From NCBI RefSeq assembly GCF_003144115.1, contig NW_020311998.1, forward strand, positions 619,669 through 683,668: a DNA stretch of 64,000 nucleotides. Direction: 5' to 3'. The first letter of the stretch is position 1. Every line of letters begins with the position of its first letter. Under the pieces are notes generated by a model. The model saw only the letters and a program-made list of their open reading frames with translations, did not search any database and was not told where the DNA came from. The stretch is from Tilletiopsis washingtonensis (Eukaryota; Basidiomycota; Exobasidiomycetes; Entylomatales). Both the position numbers and the translations under genes were made by a program. Below, piece by piece: positions 36,506 to 47,251 of this stretch.

Positions 36506-39387
36506 ATGGCTCCACGCATCGTCGTCGACGAGAGCGAAGACAACCCCGAGCCGCCACCGGCCAGCTTCCCACTCACCTACTATCTCCCCTGCCTGCCCGC
36601 TACGCCCGACGACGACTCGCCGTCGCCGCACATGCCGCTCCCACCGACGCCACAGCCGCGCAGCTCCTTCTCTGGCGCGCGCCGCTTTCTGCCGCCGCCG
36701 TCGGCGTCCAGCACTGGCGCTGGCGGCGAGGATGAAGAGCCTGTAGGCCGTCGCTGGAGCCTCAGCGCGCAGCTCCGTGCCTTCTCGCGTCCGTCGTTCA
36801 GCGAGTCAGACGCGGCAACTCGGCCGGAGCAGTCGCCGCCGCTGGGGCTCGAGAGCACCATCCACGAGTCGCCGCGCCACGGACGCACCAGCAGCAGTCA
36901 GACTGGCGGCCAGAGTCGTCGCGCGAGCTGGCACCCAGCGACGTTGATTGCCGAGGTCTCGTCGAAGCGCCGTGCCAAAGAAGTGCTGCCTGAGCCGCCT
37001 CAAGAGCCGCTGCGCGCCATGCTCCATCCCTCGACGCACGCCGATGGCTTCTATCGCTCCGGAGAGCCCGTCGCTGGCAGCGTCACAATCCCGCGCATCG
37101 ACAAGTGCGGAAGAGAAGTCATGAGCGTCAAGGCGTGACTGCATGGCGTGCTGGACCTGTAAGCGCGGCAGTGTGGGCGAGCGGCGGCAGAGCTGACCTG
37201 TGGCGTGCAAAGGCACCTGCTGCAGTACGTCGAGGTCGGATCAATCTCGTCCGAAGTACGCACGAAGCCGTACCCGTGGCAGTCATACTTCCTGCACCAG
37301 GTGAGCTCAAAGCCTGCGTATCGCATGCAGATCGTGCTTACCTGTTCTTGACCGCCAGGACGAGTGTCTCTTGACTCGCAGCGACGTCCGCGCTGCACCA
37401 GCGACCATCACGCTGCCATTCACCTTCATTCTGCCGGCTGCGACCACGACAGTCGGCGCACCCGTGCCTCTGCCTCCGACGCTGCAGGTCGAGCAGTCCG
37501 AGGAGCTGCAGGATCCGAAGCGCAAGAAGAAGAAGCGCCGCAGCGGACCCGCCTTCTCGGCTGCAGCGGTGACCAAGGAGCCGCCGCTGCCGGGTGCGCG
37601 CGTGGTGTACAGCGTCGAGATCGTCGTGAAGCGCCTTAGCGCCAGACATGCGCTCCGAGGCCTGCTGCCGAGCAAGAAAGAAGTGTGAGTGTCGCCTGCA
37701 GCGCGGCAATCGATCATCACTCACTCTGTACCCAGTGCCACGCTCGAGTTCCCCGTCCGCCCGCACGCGCCCATCCGCCAGACGGTGGCCGTGCCGTCGG
37801 TCGCGACCGCCGCCAATCCATGCCACTCGCGCCGCAGCCTTACGGTTGATCGACTGTCCGACGGCTCAATGTCGCTGTCCACAGCCCTTCGCAGCTCCGT
37901 CACCGAAGCGGCAGCAGACGAGACCCCCGTCTCACCGGGCAGACAGGCGGCGCACGGCACGAGCGGCATCAGTCTCATGCCCACCTCGCGTGGCCTGCAG
38001 GGCTGGCAGGCCTACCGCCTCACATCGCAGATCGACAGCGGCAACGGCAACTTTGAGCCCGTCGAGGCAGAGGTGAGAGCGCTTTCCCTCTCACACTCAG
38101 TCTGCGACTGACGCCCGTGCACAGCTCTCGTGGCCTGCGCAGCTCTCGCTGGCCGTCTCCGACTGGGTGCCGTTCAAGCTCTCGGTCCGCCTGCCGCCGC
38201 ACGCCGTGCTCTCTCGCACGCAGTACGCCGAGGCAGTACAGCTCACGCTGCTGCGCAACGTGCAGACGACGTCGACGGCCGGTACGCTCGTGCTGCAAAA
38301 GGACGTGCGCGTGCCGCTCGAGGTCGTCATGGATGTGCCTGCCCGCGATGCTGCACCGCCGGCCAGCGAGTACGGCTCCCTCGTGCTCCTCTCGGGTCAG
38401 ATGCGTGTGTGCGACGGCACTCGCGCCGAGGACCGCGCTTCCGGCCCACCGTTGCCGTCCTTCACCTTCCGCAGACTGACTGTCGACTATCGGCTGCTGC
38501 TCGCCATCACGCTACGCGCCATTCCCGCATCGCTGAGCTCGGTCGGACACCTGCATGTGCTGCACCTCGACGCACCCGTGCACGTCGCCTGCGACGCCGC
38601 CGTCATCGCAGCGACACACGAGCGGCGCGAGCGTCGTCGTTCGGCCCGCACCTCGATGATGCGCACCGAAGAACGCCGCGCCTCGGTAATGCCGGACCGC
38701 AGCGACGACGGCAGCGAGGTTCGTGCCTCGCGCGCTCAGCGCAGAAGCGACGAGGAGGCCGACTCGCGCTCCGTCGCTGAACACCGCGCGGCTGCCGAAG
38801 CCAGACTCGAGGGCGCAAGACGCTCTGCCGAGCCTCGTCTGTCACCATCGACGATCACCTCGGCCATCGGTGAATCGCCTCGTCGCAGCGACACCTCGCA
38901 CCTCGATTCGGGCCTCCGTCGGAGCGGCGCTAGCCGCGTGCCAGTGCCGTACGACGAGGACGTCTCGCCGCACAACCTGCCCAGCATCGACACGGCTGTC
39001 GCCACGACGGCGAGTCCGGCCGCATCCGCCTCTGAGCGTCTGCGAGCGCCGTCGCCGCGCGGCTCGCCCATCATGCCCACCAGCTACTCGCTGCTGCAGG
39101 AGATCGAGCGCAACCTCGGCAGTCTGGCCGAGGAGCCGCAGCAGCTGCAGAGCTCGCCGATGCAGACTCCGCCGCTGCAGAGCTCCCAGCTGCAGGCTCC
39201 TCCGCTGTCCGTCCGGCTCCTGCCAGGCACCAGCAGCCCCAGCCAGTCGCTGCGCAGCAACCCGTCGCGCGCCAACAGCCGCCCGCCGCCGCTGCACCGC
39301 CTGCGCCACGCCCTCAGCGGCGACAGCTTCCGCAGCACCGACACGACTGGCACTCTCCTGCCCAGCTACTTTGCTTCCCGCGCCTGA
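36506..39387 (+). CDS. Arrestin-fold protein with long disordered C-terminus
   Basis: The N-terminus is Pro/Ser-rich and probably disordered. The arrestin N-domain signature is FYRSGEPVAGSVTIPRIDK, later ITLPFTFILPAATTTVG, then ARVVYSVEIVVKRL, SDWVPFKLSVRLPP (the arrestin C-domain phrase) and KDVRVPLEVVMDVP. The last third is Ser/Arg-rich with Gln-Leu-Gln repeats near EEPQQLQSSP. Fungal alpha-arrestins usually act as adaptors between Rsp5-type ubiquitin ligases and plasma-membrane transporters. I do not see an obvious PPxY motif, so that role is only inferred. Splicing is uncertain around 37100-37200: the best frame-keeping join uses GTGCGG after ATCGACAA and an AAAG acceptor before CACCTGCTGC. 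About six exons. Confidence 0.68.
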
Positions 39388-39532
39388 CAGCCCGCACCCT
39401 CCTTCCTGTACCCTACGTGGCCCAGCCGCGAGACACTGCCAACACACTCACTGCGCTTCATCTCCTTCCAGCCTTCCATCCATCTACGTGTAGATACCCA
39501 CATTGCCATTTCATCTGTACCCCTCCGCGCCC

Positions 39533-40289
39533 TCATGACGCCGCGGCCGGCGCGCCGCTCCCGCTTGCCTCGTCCTTGGCCGCGGCGAACGTCCTTGCGC
39601 GCTCGGCGCGCACCCGCTTCGCTCGTGCCGCTGCCTGCTGGCGCTTCTTGTGGCCAGCGCCGCGCTCTGCCGAGGCGAGGAGTGAGACGTGCACCGGCGG
39701 CGCATTGTGCGGCACACAGCGAGATCGGCCTACTCACTGCTGCCATGGTCCGCCAGACGGATCTTGCCGCCCTGCTCCTCGATGCGCTTGGCGCTCTCCT
39801 TGCGCGCCTTGTCGACACGGCGCTCCTTTGCCTTGTCGCGCTTGCGCAGCGATGCCGCGAGCGACGTGCGCAGCACCGTGTCGAGCGCCGTCTGGAACGC
39901 GGGCAGAGCAGACGGCTGGACCTGAGGGGCGAGAGCGTCAGCACGCCGGCAGGACAGGCAGAGCCGAGTAGCAGCACAGAGACGGAAGGCACCCAAGAGG
40001 CTGCGGTCCACATCGCAGCCAACAAGCGATAGGCTATGGCCTGCTGCATCTGGCAGGCACAACTCCTTTGCGCACTCACCACGGTGCTGAACTGGCTGCG
40101 CTTGGCGCCCTCGCGTCCATCGCTGGCGCGAAAGAGCAGGGCATGCTGTGCGCCGCCCGTCACCGGCGTGGCACTCATGGCCTCGTCACCGCGCGTGAGA
40201 CGCTTGGTGGTGAGGTACACCGAGTGCGCCTCGGTCGCCTCGGCGAAGAGCGTGGCGAGGCGCGTGTGGAACTGCGAGGTGAAGAGCAT
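39533..40289 (-). CDS. SRP14: Signal recognition particle 14 kDa subunit
   Basis: SRP14 with its partner forms the Alu-domain part of SRP that pauses elongation. Exon 1 (ATG at 40289) encodes FHTRLATLFAEATEAHSVYL, TTKRL, ALLFRASDGREGAKRSQFST. Exon 2 starts VQPSALPAFQTALDTVLRTS and continues LRKRDKAKERRVDKARK. Exon 3 joins at HGSK-RGAGHKKRQQAAARAK and ends GSGAPAAAS with a TGA (complement of 39533-39535). The strongly basic segments agree with RNA binding. Both junctions restore frame, with GTGAGT donors. At about 155 residues it fits fungal SRP14. Confidence 0.87.
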
Positions 40290-42045
40290 GAGCTAGACGC
40301 CCGGCTGGAGCGTGCAGGCGTGGGACGCACGACGTCGTTTGCGATGTGCGGCATGCTGGGCGGAGTGCAGCAGAGGTGCGCAGAGAGACGAACGCCGAGC
40401 TGCAGGCGTGTGTGCCGCGAGAAGTGGGCGCAAAGGCGTTGCCAGGTTGTGTGGAGAGGCGAGTGCGAAGGATGTGGTGTGAGCGTGGGACGCGAGGCGG
40501 CGCAGGAGAGCAAGCGCTCGCGCCCGATGGCCGCTGGCGGCGGGGCGGCGCGCCGCCGCGTGACCTGCCTCAGCCCCACATCGTGCCGAGTTGCAGCCTG
40601 CGGCAACCTTCGCACCTCAAGATCGCATCCTCCAGCTCGACGGCGAACGAACGACCTTGAAAGATTTCAGCAGCACGTCTCGATGCCCCTCGTTCTGTCC
40701 TGTCAGCTGCGTCGCCCGTGGTCGAGGCCCACGCTGGCTGCGGGAGCATGACGGCTCCGCGCGCCGCAGCGGCGAGGAGCACGCCGCGACGATGACAACG
40801 GGAAGCAAACGTCCGCGGGACTAAGATGATCTCGACCATCTGTGCAGCCTGGCCGGCGGCATGAAGGGTAAGCGCTGTCTCGCAGAGGCCAGACGAGGCG
40901 TGCTTCTAGCGGCAGCACAGGCCAGCGTCGGTGGCGCGCTTCGCTTTTGCTTCCGTTCGCAGCGCGTGCGCAGACGCACGCGTCTTTCGCACACGACGCC
41001 CGCTCTCATAGCCATGCCCGCTGCAGCGACATCAGGCAGGTGCAGAGGTACAGCTGCACAGCGCACCCGATGCTGCCGCTCGCACCTGCAGCACCTCACG
41101 TCGCCGACGCCGTCTCGGCGATGGGATGAGGTCGACGAAGCGGGCGGGCCGCGCTCATGCGCAGGCAATCTATGCGCCAGCCCCATCTTCCTCCGCTCCG
41201 CCGGCAACGAGGCCCGACGCAACCCTGGCGCCTCTACCCCGCACTCGCTGGTGTCCCGCACGAGTCAGCATGTCATGGCTTTTGGCCCGCTGGCGAGACC
41301 TGGCGTCGCATCGATGCACGCTGCTGTCCGGGCATTGCGTGAGCTCGACGACCCGTCCGCTCTACCGGCGCGCCGCTGCACCTCGCCTCTATTGCTCCCG
41401 TCGCGCTGCCGTGCGACCAGCAGCAGAGAAGCACACCACTGCTACTTCTCACGTTGCCTCTACGGAGTCCGGCGAGTGACGAGCCAGTGCAAACACACCA
41501 ACGGCGCTGCTGTCTGCTGCCGAGCTGGCGCATGCAGAGCGACGATCATGCCGCTGCTCCTGAGCAATCACGAGAGCAATCACAAACATCTGCACCCCGC
41601 ATCGACTGCGCCTCTCCCTGCCGACGGCGCTGCGGAATCCCAGCAGCCGTCGGCTGGGGATGCGAGATCGGCAGCCGCTAGAACGCCCTTGGCCCTCGTC
41701 TGTGCTGGCCCGCACGACTTGCCGGAGCGCTACACCGCCGTTGATTGCAACCGGCGCCAGTGATGCGTCTAGCCCCGGCTACGGGCCGAGAGGCGTCGGC
41801 GAGTACGGCGTAAGCGTGCGGCTTCCCCGCATCTCCGTCGGCCACTCCGCCGGCACGATGCCGTCACGTACCACGTCGCTACGAAGGAGGGCGCACTCCT
41901 GGTCGTCACGCCGACGGCATGCCTCACTGCCTGATGAGGTGCGGCAGCGTCTGGGCTTGTTCGAAGCTTCAAAAGACCAATCTGCTCGTGCCACTTCGCG
42001 CATCCGCAGGCCACTCCCTCTCTCCCTCCCCTCTTCGTCCCTACA
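40290..42045. promoter_or_regulatory. 1.76 kb divergent intergenic region, SRP14 / lipase
   Basis: I find no supported gene. One 300-codon plus-strand open frame (40861-41763) and a minus-strand frame (40570-40839) have no recognisable domain and lack local codon bias. The stretch just before the lipase ATG is CT-rich, a common feature of strongly expressed fungal promoters. Confidence 0.45.
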
Positions 42046-43604
42046 ATGAAGGTGCAGGTGTTCCTCTCGCTGGCCGCTGCCGTCATCTCGGCCGTCTCGG
42101 CATCGCCGCTGTCTGCGCGTCTCCTCAACCCCAACCCGATCGTCAAGCCAAGCGGCGACCCTTTCTACAAGGTGCCCTCCAACGTCGCCACCTTCACCGA
42201 GGGCGAGATCATCCGCGAGCGCGATGTGAGTGTCATCGTCGGCGGCCAGGCTCTCCTTCGTCTGCTCACTGCCGCTCTCTCAGGTCACCTTCCAGATCGG
42301 CTCCGGCCTCTCGCCGCTCAACTACGACAAGGCGTACCAGCTGCTGTACCGCACGCAGACGGCACTCGGCAAGCCCGACGCCACGGTGACGACGGTCTTC
42401 AAGCCTCGCGTGCCGCTGAGCCCGCCGCAGGTCGTCTCGGTGGCGCTCTTCGAGGACTCTGCGTCGTTCGACTGCGCCACGTCGTACGCGCTCACAACGT
42501 TCAGCAGCTCGCAGCAGGCGCTCATCACGACGATCCAGACGTCGACGATTGCTGCGCTGCTCGCCAAGGGCATCTACGTCACGGCGCCCGACTACGAGGG
42601 CTCGCAGGCCGCCTTCATTGCCGGCTACGCCGAGGGCCGCGTGCAGCTCGACTCAGCACGCGCCATCCTCAACCACCGCAAGACCATCGCCAACCCGGCG
42701 GGCAACCGCATCATCCTCACCGGCTACTCGGGCGGCGGCCACTCGGCCGGCTGGGCATCGCAGCTGTACCCCGAGTACGCGCCCGAGCTCAACATCGTCG
42801 GCGCCGCCTTCGGTGGCCTGCCCGTCGACCTGCGCGCCGTGCTCGTGAACCTCAACAAGGGTCTCTTCGCCGGCTTTGCCGCTGCCGGTCTCGCTGGCCA
42901 GGCCAACGCCTACCCCGAGGTGCAGCAGTACCTCGACTCGCAGCTGCTGCCCAACGGCACCGAGGCGTTCAAGTTCCTGCGCAGCGACCAGGGCTGCGTC
43001 ATCGGCGAGCTCGCCGCCTTCGCATTCAAGGACATCTTCTCCTACACACGCAAGGGCATGGCTGTGCTTGACGACCCGGTGCCGGTCAAGGTGCGTAACA
43101 GTCTAGCTCGACGAGCATCCCATGCTGACCACCTCCTCCACTCCCAGTACTTTAAGCTCAACCTGCTCGGTGGCCGTGGACAGCAGGATGTGCTCAACAA
43201 GTTCCCGCTGTTCATCTATCGTGCGTCGACATCGCCACTCCCTCGCCAGCACCGTTCTGACCCTCTCGCTCCTCACAGACGCTCGTAATGACGAGGTCAT
43301 TCCGCGCCAGCCCGTCGACCAGTACGTCAAGGAGCAGTGCGCCGCCGGCGCCAGCATCAACTACTCGCTCTCGGACGGCACGGAGCACGTGTCCGAGACG
43401 CTCGTCTCGATCCCTGCCGTGCTCGAGTGGGTGTTCAAGCGCTTCGACGGCACGCTCAAGCAGACGGGCTGCACCACGTCGACGCACTCGCCGTTCGGCA
43501 ACTCGGACCTCGTTGCGCTCATGGGCAAGGACGCTGCGGCGCAGTACCAGAAGTACGCCAGCTTCAATCAGCAGGCTCTCGCCGACAAGGCTGGCGTCAA
43601 GTAA
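42046..43604 (+). CDS. Secreted LIP-family triacylglycerol lipase
   Basis: This belongs to the fungal secretory lipase family (Candida LIP/CAL-A and Malassezia relatives), which releases fatty acids from extracellular lipids. The signal peptide is MKVQVFLSLAAAVISAVSA. An intron after IRERD joins to VTFQIGSGLSPLNYDKAYQL. Family blocks include GIYVTAPDYEGSQAAFIAGY and the nucleophile elbow ILTGYSGGGHSAGWASQLYP (GYSGG serine). The catalytic Asp is probably in YHARNDEVIP and the His in GTEHVSE. A splice within the codon for H of YHARNDE restores frame. The CDS ends LADKAGVK with a TAA at 43602-43604. About four exons. It heads the secreted-protein-rich part of the window. Confidence 0.94.
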
Positions 43605-44011
43605 GGCGCCGGCTGCGTCTTCGCGTGCGAGCTCCGCACTAGACTCGACACGCCCCCTTCCCTCCCCCTCTTCTCGGCCACACTCTCTCATGATCGTCGC
43701 GGTGCTGCAGCTCGCATCGGCCAGTCTGTTCGCACGGAATGCATCCGCTCCCTTGCCTGCTCTGCGCTTGCTTGCTCGGTCAAACGCTTCTCAGTCATCA
43801 CACGAGCAGGTGGGGCGCCATAAGGTATGGTTGAGAAGCAAAGAGCGTGGGGTGCCGCCGTGAGGCGGTGACGGTGAAGCAAATAGAGGGGCGGACGGCA
43901 GTATGGACAGGCGCGGAAGAGCAGCCGACGGTGACAAGGTTCCGAGAAAGCGCAGCAGACCAGCTAAGAAGCGTAGAAGCACACAGAGCGCGCACAGCGC
44001 GCGAGGGTAGC
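43605..44011. other. Convergent 3' region, lipase / modular secreted protein
   Basis: 407 bp lie between two facing stop codons. Mostly pyrimidine-rich then mixed; no gene seen. Confidence 0.45.
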
Positions 44012-45488
44012 TTAGATGCCGCCGAAGAGGCTGCCGAGCGACGAGCCCTTGGTGTTGGAGCCAAGGAGGCTCTGGCCGATCTTGATCGTGGGGTCGACCC
44101 TGAGAGCAAGGAGATCAGCGATGTGCGCGTACAGAAGCGCAAGACGCAGCAGCTCACTTGATCTGCGAGCAGCCGAGAATGTCGAGCGAGACGAGGCCGG
44201 CCTTCGAGAGCGTGTTGCACACCTGCTCGGACGTCTGGTCGCAGTCGTCGTTGTCATCGCCGCCGCTGGGCGTGTTAGCGCCACCGTTGCCGCCGTCCTT
44301 CGGCGGGACGCACTCGGGCGTGTTGCCGCCGCCCGACGGCGGGTTGCTGCCGCCACCGGAGGGCGGGTTGCTGCCGCCGCCGGAGGGCGGGTTGCTGCCG
44401 CCGCCCGAAGGAGGGTTGCTACCGCCGCCCGAAGGAGGGTTGCTGCCGCCGCCCGAAGGAGGGTTGCTGCCGCCGCCCGAGGGCGGGTTGCTGCCGCCGC
44501 CCGAAGGAGGGTTGCTGCCGCCGCCCGAGGGCGGGTTGCTGCCGCCGCCGCTGGGCGGGTTGCTGCCACCCGAGGGCGGGTTGCTGCCGCCGCTGGTGGG
44601 CGGGCACGAGCAGGTCTGGCGACGGGTGAGGTCGTTGAGCTCGAGCAGTGCCTTCTCGGAGCAGCCGAAGAGCGAGAGGTCTGCAAGGCGAACGGGTGAT
44701 GAGCAAGGACTCATAGACGCGCGAGGCCGAGGCACGACGGTGAACTCACTGATGAGGCCGGCCTGGCTGAGGTCGTTGCACTGGGCATCGCGCAGCTCGT
44801 CGTCGACGGCGTTGGCACGGGCGACGAGGCCCTCGCAGCCGAGGTCGCGTGCGTGCAGGCCGTGGCTGGCCATGCGGGCGCAGAGGTCGTTGCGCTTGCG
44901 CAGGATGTCGACCGTGGGCGACACCTCCGTCTGCGAGCAGCCGAGGAGCGCGACGTTGGCGAGGCCTGATGCATGAGGTGTCAGAGGTGCGGAGTGTGAA
45001 GCGTGGTGATGTGCGACCCACCAGCCTGGGAGAGCGTCTCGCAGAGGGCGTCACGCTTCTCGTGACGACGCTTCAGCACGTCGATGCTGGGCGAGACGTT
45101 CGTAGCCGAGCAGCCGAGGCTGAAGGGAGTAGCGCGTCAGCGGCAAGATCCGAGGCAGAGAGACGAGGCGGCACACTCACGCCGACAGGTTGATGAGGCC
45201 GGCCTCGCTGAGCGAGTTGCACAGCTCTGTCGTCGTGGCGGCAGCCTGGCGCGTGGCGTTGGCATGGCGGCGGCGCAGGTGGGCGTCGCGGCGCAGCGCC
45301 GAGATGTCGGGCGAGATGTCCGTCGACGAGCAGCCGAGCAGGTTGAGGTTGACGAGGCCGCCCTTGGAAAGGCTCTTGCACGCGGTCGTCTTGTCGGCGC
45401 CCTTGGGCACGCACGTCTTCTTGCTTGCTGCCTCGACGGCCGGCGCCGCGAGGGCCATGGCGAGCACGACGAGCTGAAGGTAGTTCAT
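44012..45488 (-). CDS. Secreted modular protein with five GCS-type cysteine modules and SNPPSGGG linker
   Basis: I do not recognise the family. The start at 45488 gives a signal peptide ([20 protein letters not shown]). The mature chain repeats a module of form C-x2-LS-x-(A/G)GL-x-(N/S)-(L/V)-x-L-(L/F)-GCS, usually followed by SP-x-(I/V)-D/S-x-L and basic residues. Copies are [72 protein letters not shown] and [18 protein letters not shown]. Basic pairs or triplets separate modules: [28 protein letters not shown]. Between modules four and five sits an eight-residue repeat (about eleven SNPPSGGG). Five exons, with introns in or beside modules. It ends SLGSLFGGI. No membrane anchor is seen, so it is probably a secreted or wall-associated repeat precursor. 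Confidence 0.8.
44341..44604. repeat. 24-bp coding minisatellite (SNPPSGGG)
   Basis: About eleven tandem units each begin GGGTTGCT on the plus strand. Most are 24 bp, with one 21-bp unit near 44565. They encode the SNPPSGGG linker of the secreted modular protein on the minus strand. Unit variants (CCCGAAGGA versus CCCGAGGGC) are mixed along the array, which suggests repeated gain and loss of units. Confidence 0.93.
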
Positions 45489-47251
45489 GGCGGAAGGAGA
45501 AAAGACGGTAGAGGGTGGGCTGAGGAAATACGGAGAACGGAGAGGATGTGGTCCAGCGAGAGCGAGGCATCGGCGGGCCAGATCTTATAGGCGGTGGTGC
45601 CATCTTCTTGCCTCACGAGCCGCTCGCAGGCCAGATGCCGCTCGGACGGCGAGCGAGCGGGCGCACGAGGCGAAGCACAGCCGGCCGCCTGAGGTATCGC
45701 TTCGCCGCGACATGCCCGACGGCTGGCGCCCCGGTGCCGCTCGAGCGCTTGACTTCTCAGGAGAGGGACCTTCCCAGAATTCCAGGCCGCCGCCCACTCG
45801 AGAGCGTGGCTGCGTGCGGGCCGCGTGCGCCTGCGCCCATCGTGTCCTGCACTCCATCGGTCCGTGCCTTGCGCAAGAGCGCTCGTGCCTGCGTAAAGTG
45901 AGCTCCTGTGGGTCGCTGGAGCGGCTCCGAGTTGTGTGCAGAGGGCCGCAGAGGAGGTGCCGAGGCGAGTCCAGGCACCAGGACCCGCGGGCGAAGAGCA
46001 GGAGGGGCAGGTGGGGAGCTTCACAGTGCACCAGCTGCGGGTTCTCTCAGCCGCTCCTCGCGGCGCAGGGCGCGTGCCCCTCATCAACCGCAGGAGTGCG
46101 TCTACCGGCAGAGGAGCACGGCGTGGTTCGCTGCTGCGCTGGCGCTGCTGGCCTTCGCATGATGCCGCCGGCGGCGGCGGCGGGGTGCGGCGGAGGGCGG
46201 GGCTCGCCGTATAGAAGAGAGAGCGTGCGCCTGTTGCTGCACCGCAGCAGCTGCGCCCGCGCTCGGACCCCTCAGGCGCGCCAATCAGAGCAGAGGGGCG
46301 CAGGGCGATTAGAGCGTTCCCGCCGCCGTCGCCGGGCCGCCACCTTCAGGGGCAGCGGGCCGCTGCAGCCGCAGCATGGCCAGGAGACTGGTGCTGCGGC
46401 GACGCTGCGAGCACAGCAAGCGTTGCGCGAAGGCGCGAAGGCAGAGCGCATCGCAGAGGTCGTCGTGGTGGAGAGGCGAAACGCGTCCGCGCCGCACCGG
46501 CGTGCTCAGGTGCCATGCGCGGCGCGCCGCAGCAGCGGCGGCATCGGGCGGATGCGGCAGCCGCACCTCTTGGCCTCGCTCTTCACACGTGCAGTCGAGT
46601 CCTCGCAGTGTAGGCAGTGTGTTCCGGCTTCTCGCTTCCGGACGGCTCACCTCCTCAGCCTCTTGATCTCGCCCTGTTCTCCGGAAATAGGGCTGGGCAT
46701 CGAGCCGCTCAAACGCTCTCCTGGCAGGCGGCGCAGCAGCCTTGACAGCCGCCAGCAGGCGCGCAGCACCCAGAAGCGCGGCTCAGAGACGTGTCACGCT
46801 GAAGTGCCGTCTGCGGCGCCCCGAGCGTGCCTTCATGGGCGTGGGCGAGGGCGTGCATGACGGGCGATCCCTCATCGGCGGGCGATCGAGACGCCATGCG
46901 CCTGCTCTAGCCTACTGCACCCTCCATGCGCGAAGAGACAGATGCAGCGGCTCGCGCGTCCGGGCAGCAGCGACGACTGCGGCTGCTGGGCTCCTGTCCG
47001 CGCCACACCTCCTCTCCGGGCAGCCGCCGATCGCCGGTAAAGGGTCTGCAAGGCGCAGAGGGGCTGCACTAGGAGCGCTCCTCCTGCTCCCCTGTCGGCG
47101 CAAAGCCGCAGCGGTGCGGCGCAGCAGCCAGGGCCTTAGCCAAGAGGAGCCTTGATTGAGAGTTTCGCTCGAGCAGCCCGCGAGCGGGGCGCAATGTGAC
47201 ACATGGAGGGTGACCCACAGGGGCGCTCGGCATTCGCAAAGAACACATACA
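45489..47251. promoter_or_regulatory. 1.76 kb gap between two minus-strand genes
   Basis: This lies upstream of the modular secreted protein and downstream of acetoacetyl-CoA synthetase. A 457-codon plus-strand open frame (45487-46860) crosses it, but the frame is Arg-rich, uses AGA/GGA/AAA codons unlike local genes and matches nothing I know. It is one of only two places where neighbouring genes share a strand. Confidence 0.4.
45584..45589 (-). promoter_or_regulatory. Candidate TATA box of the modular secreted protein gene
   Basis: The minus strand reads TATAAG 96 nt upstream of the start codon, in otherwise GC-rich sequence. Spacing suits a TATA box with a short leader. Confidence 0.5.

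Noticed and set aside
40861-41763. 300-codon plus-strand open frame between SRP14 and the lipase
   Set aside because: No domain, no signal peptide, no codon bias; composition is scattered Cys/His/Arg.
45487-46860. 457-codon plus-strand open frame upstream of the modular secreted protein
   Set aside because: It starts antisense over the neighbour's ATG, is Arg/Ser-rich, uses AGA, GGA and AAA codons unlike local genes and resembles no family. It fits chance opening in GC-rich DNA.
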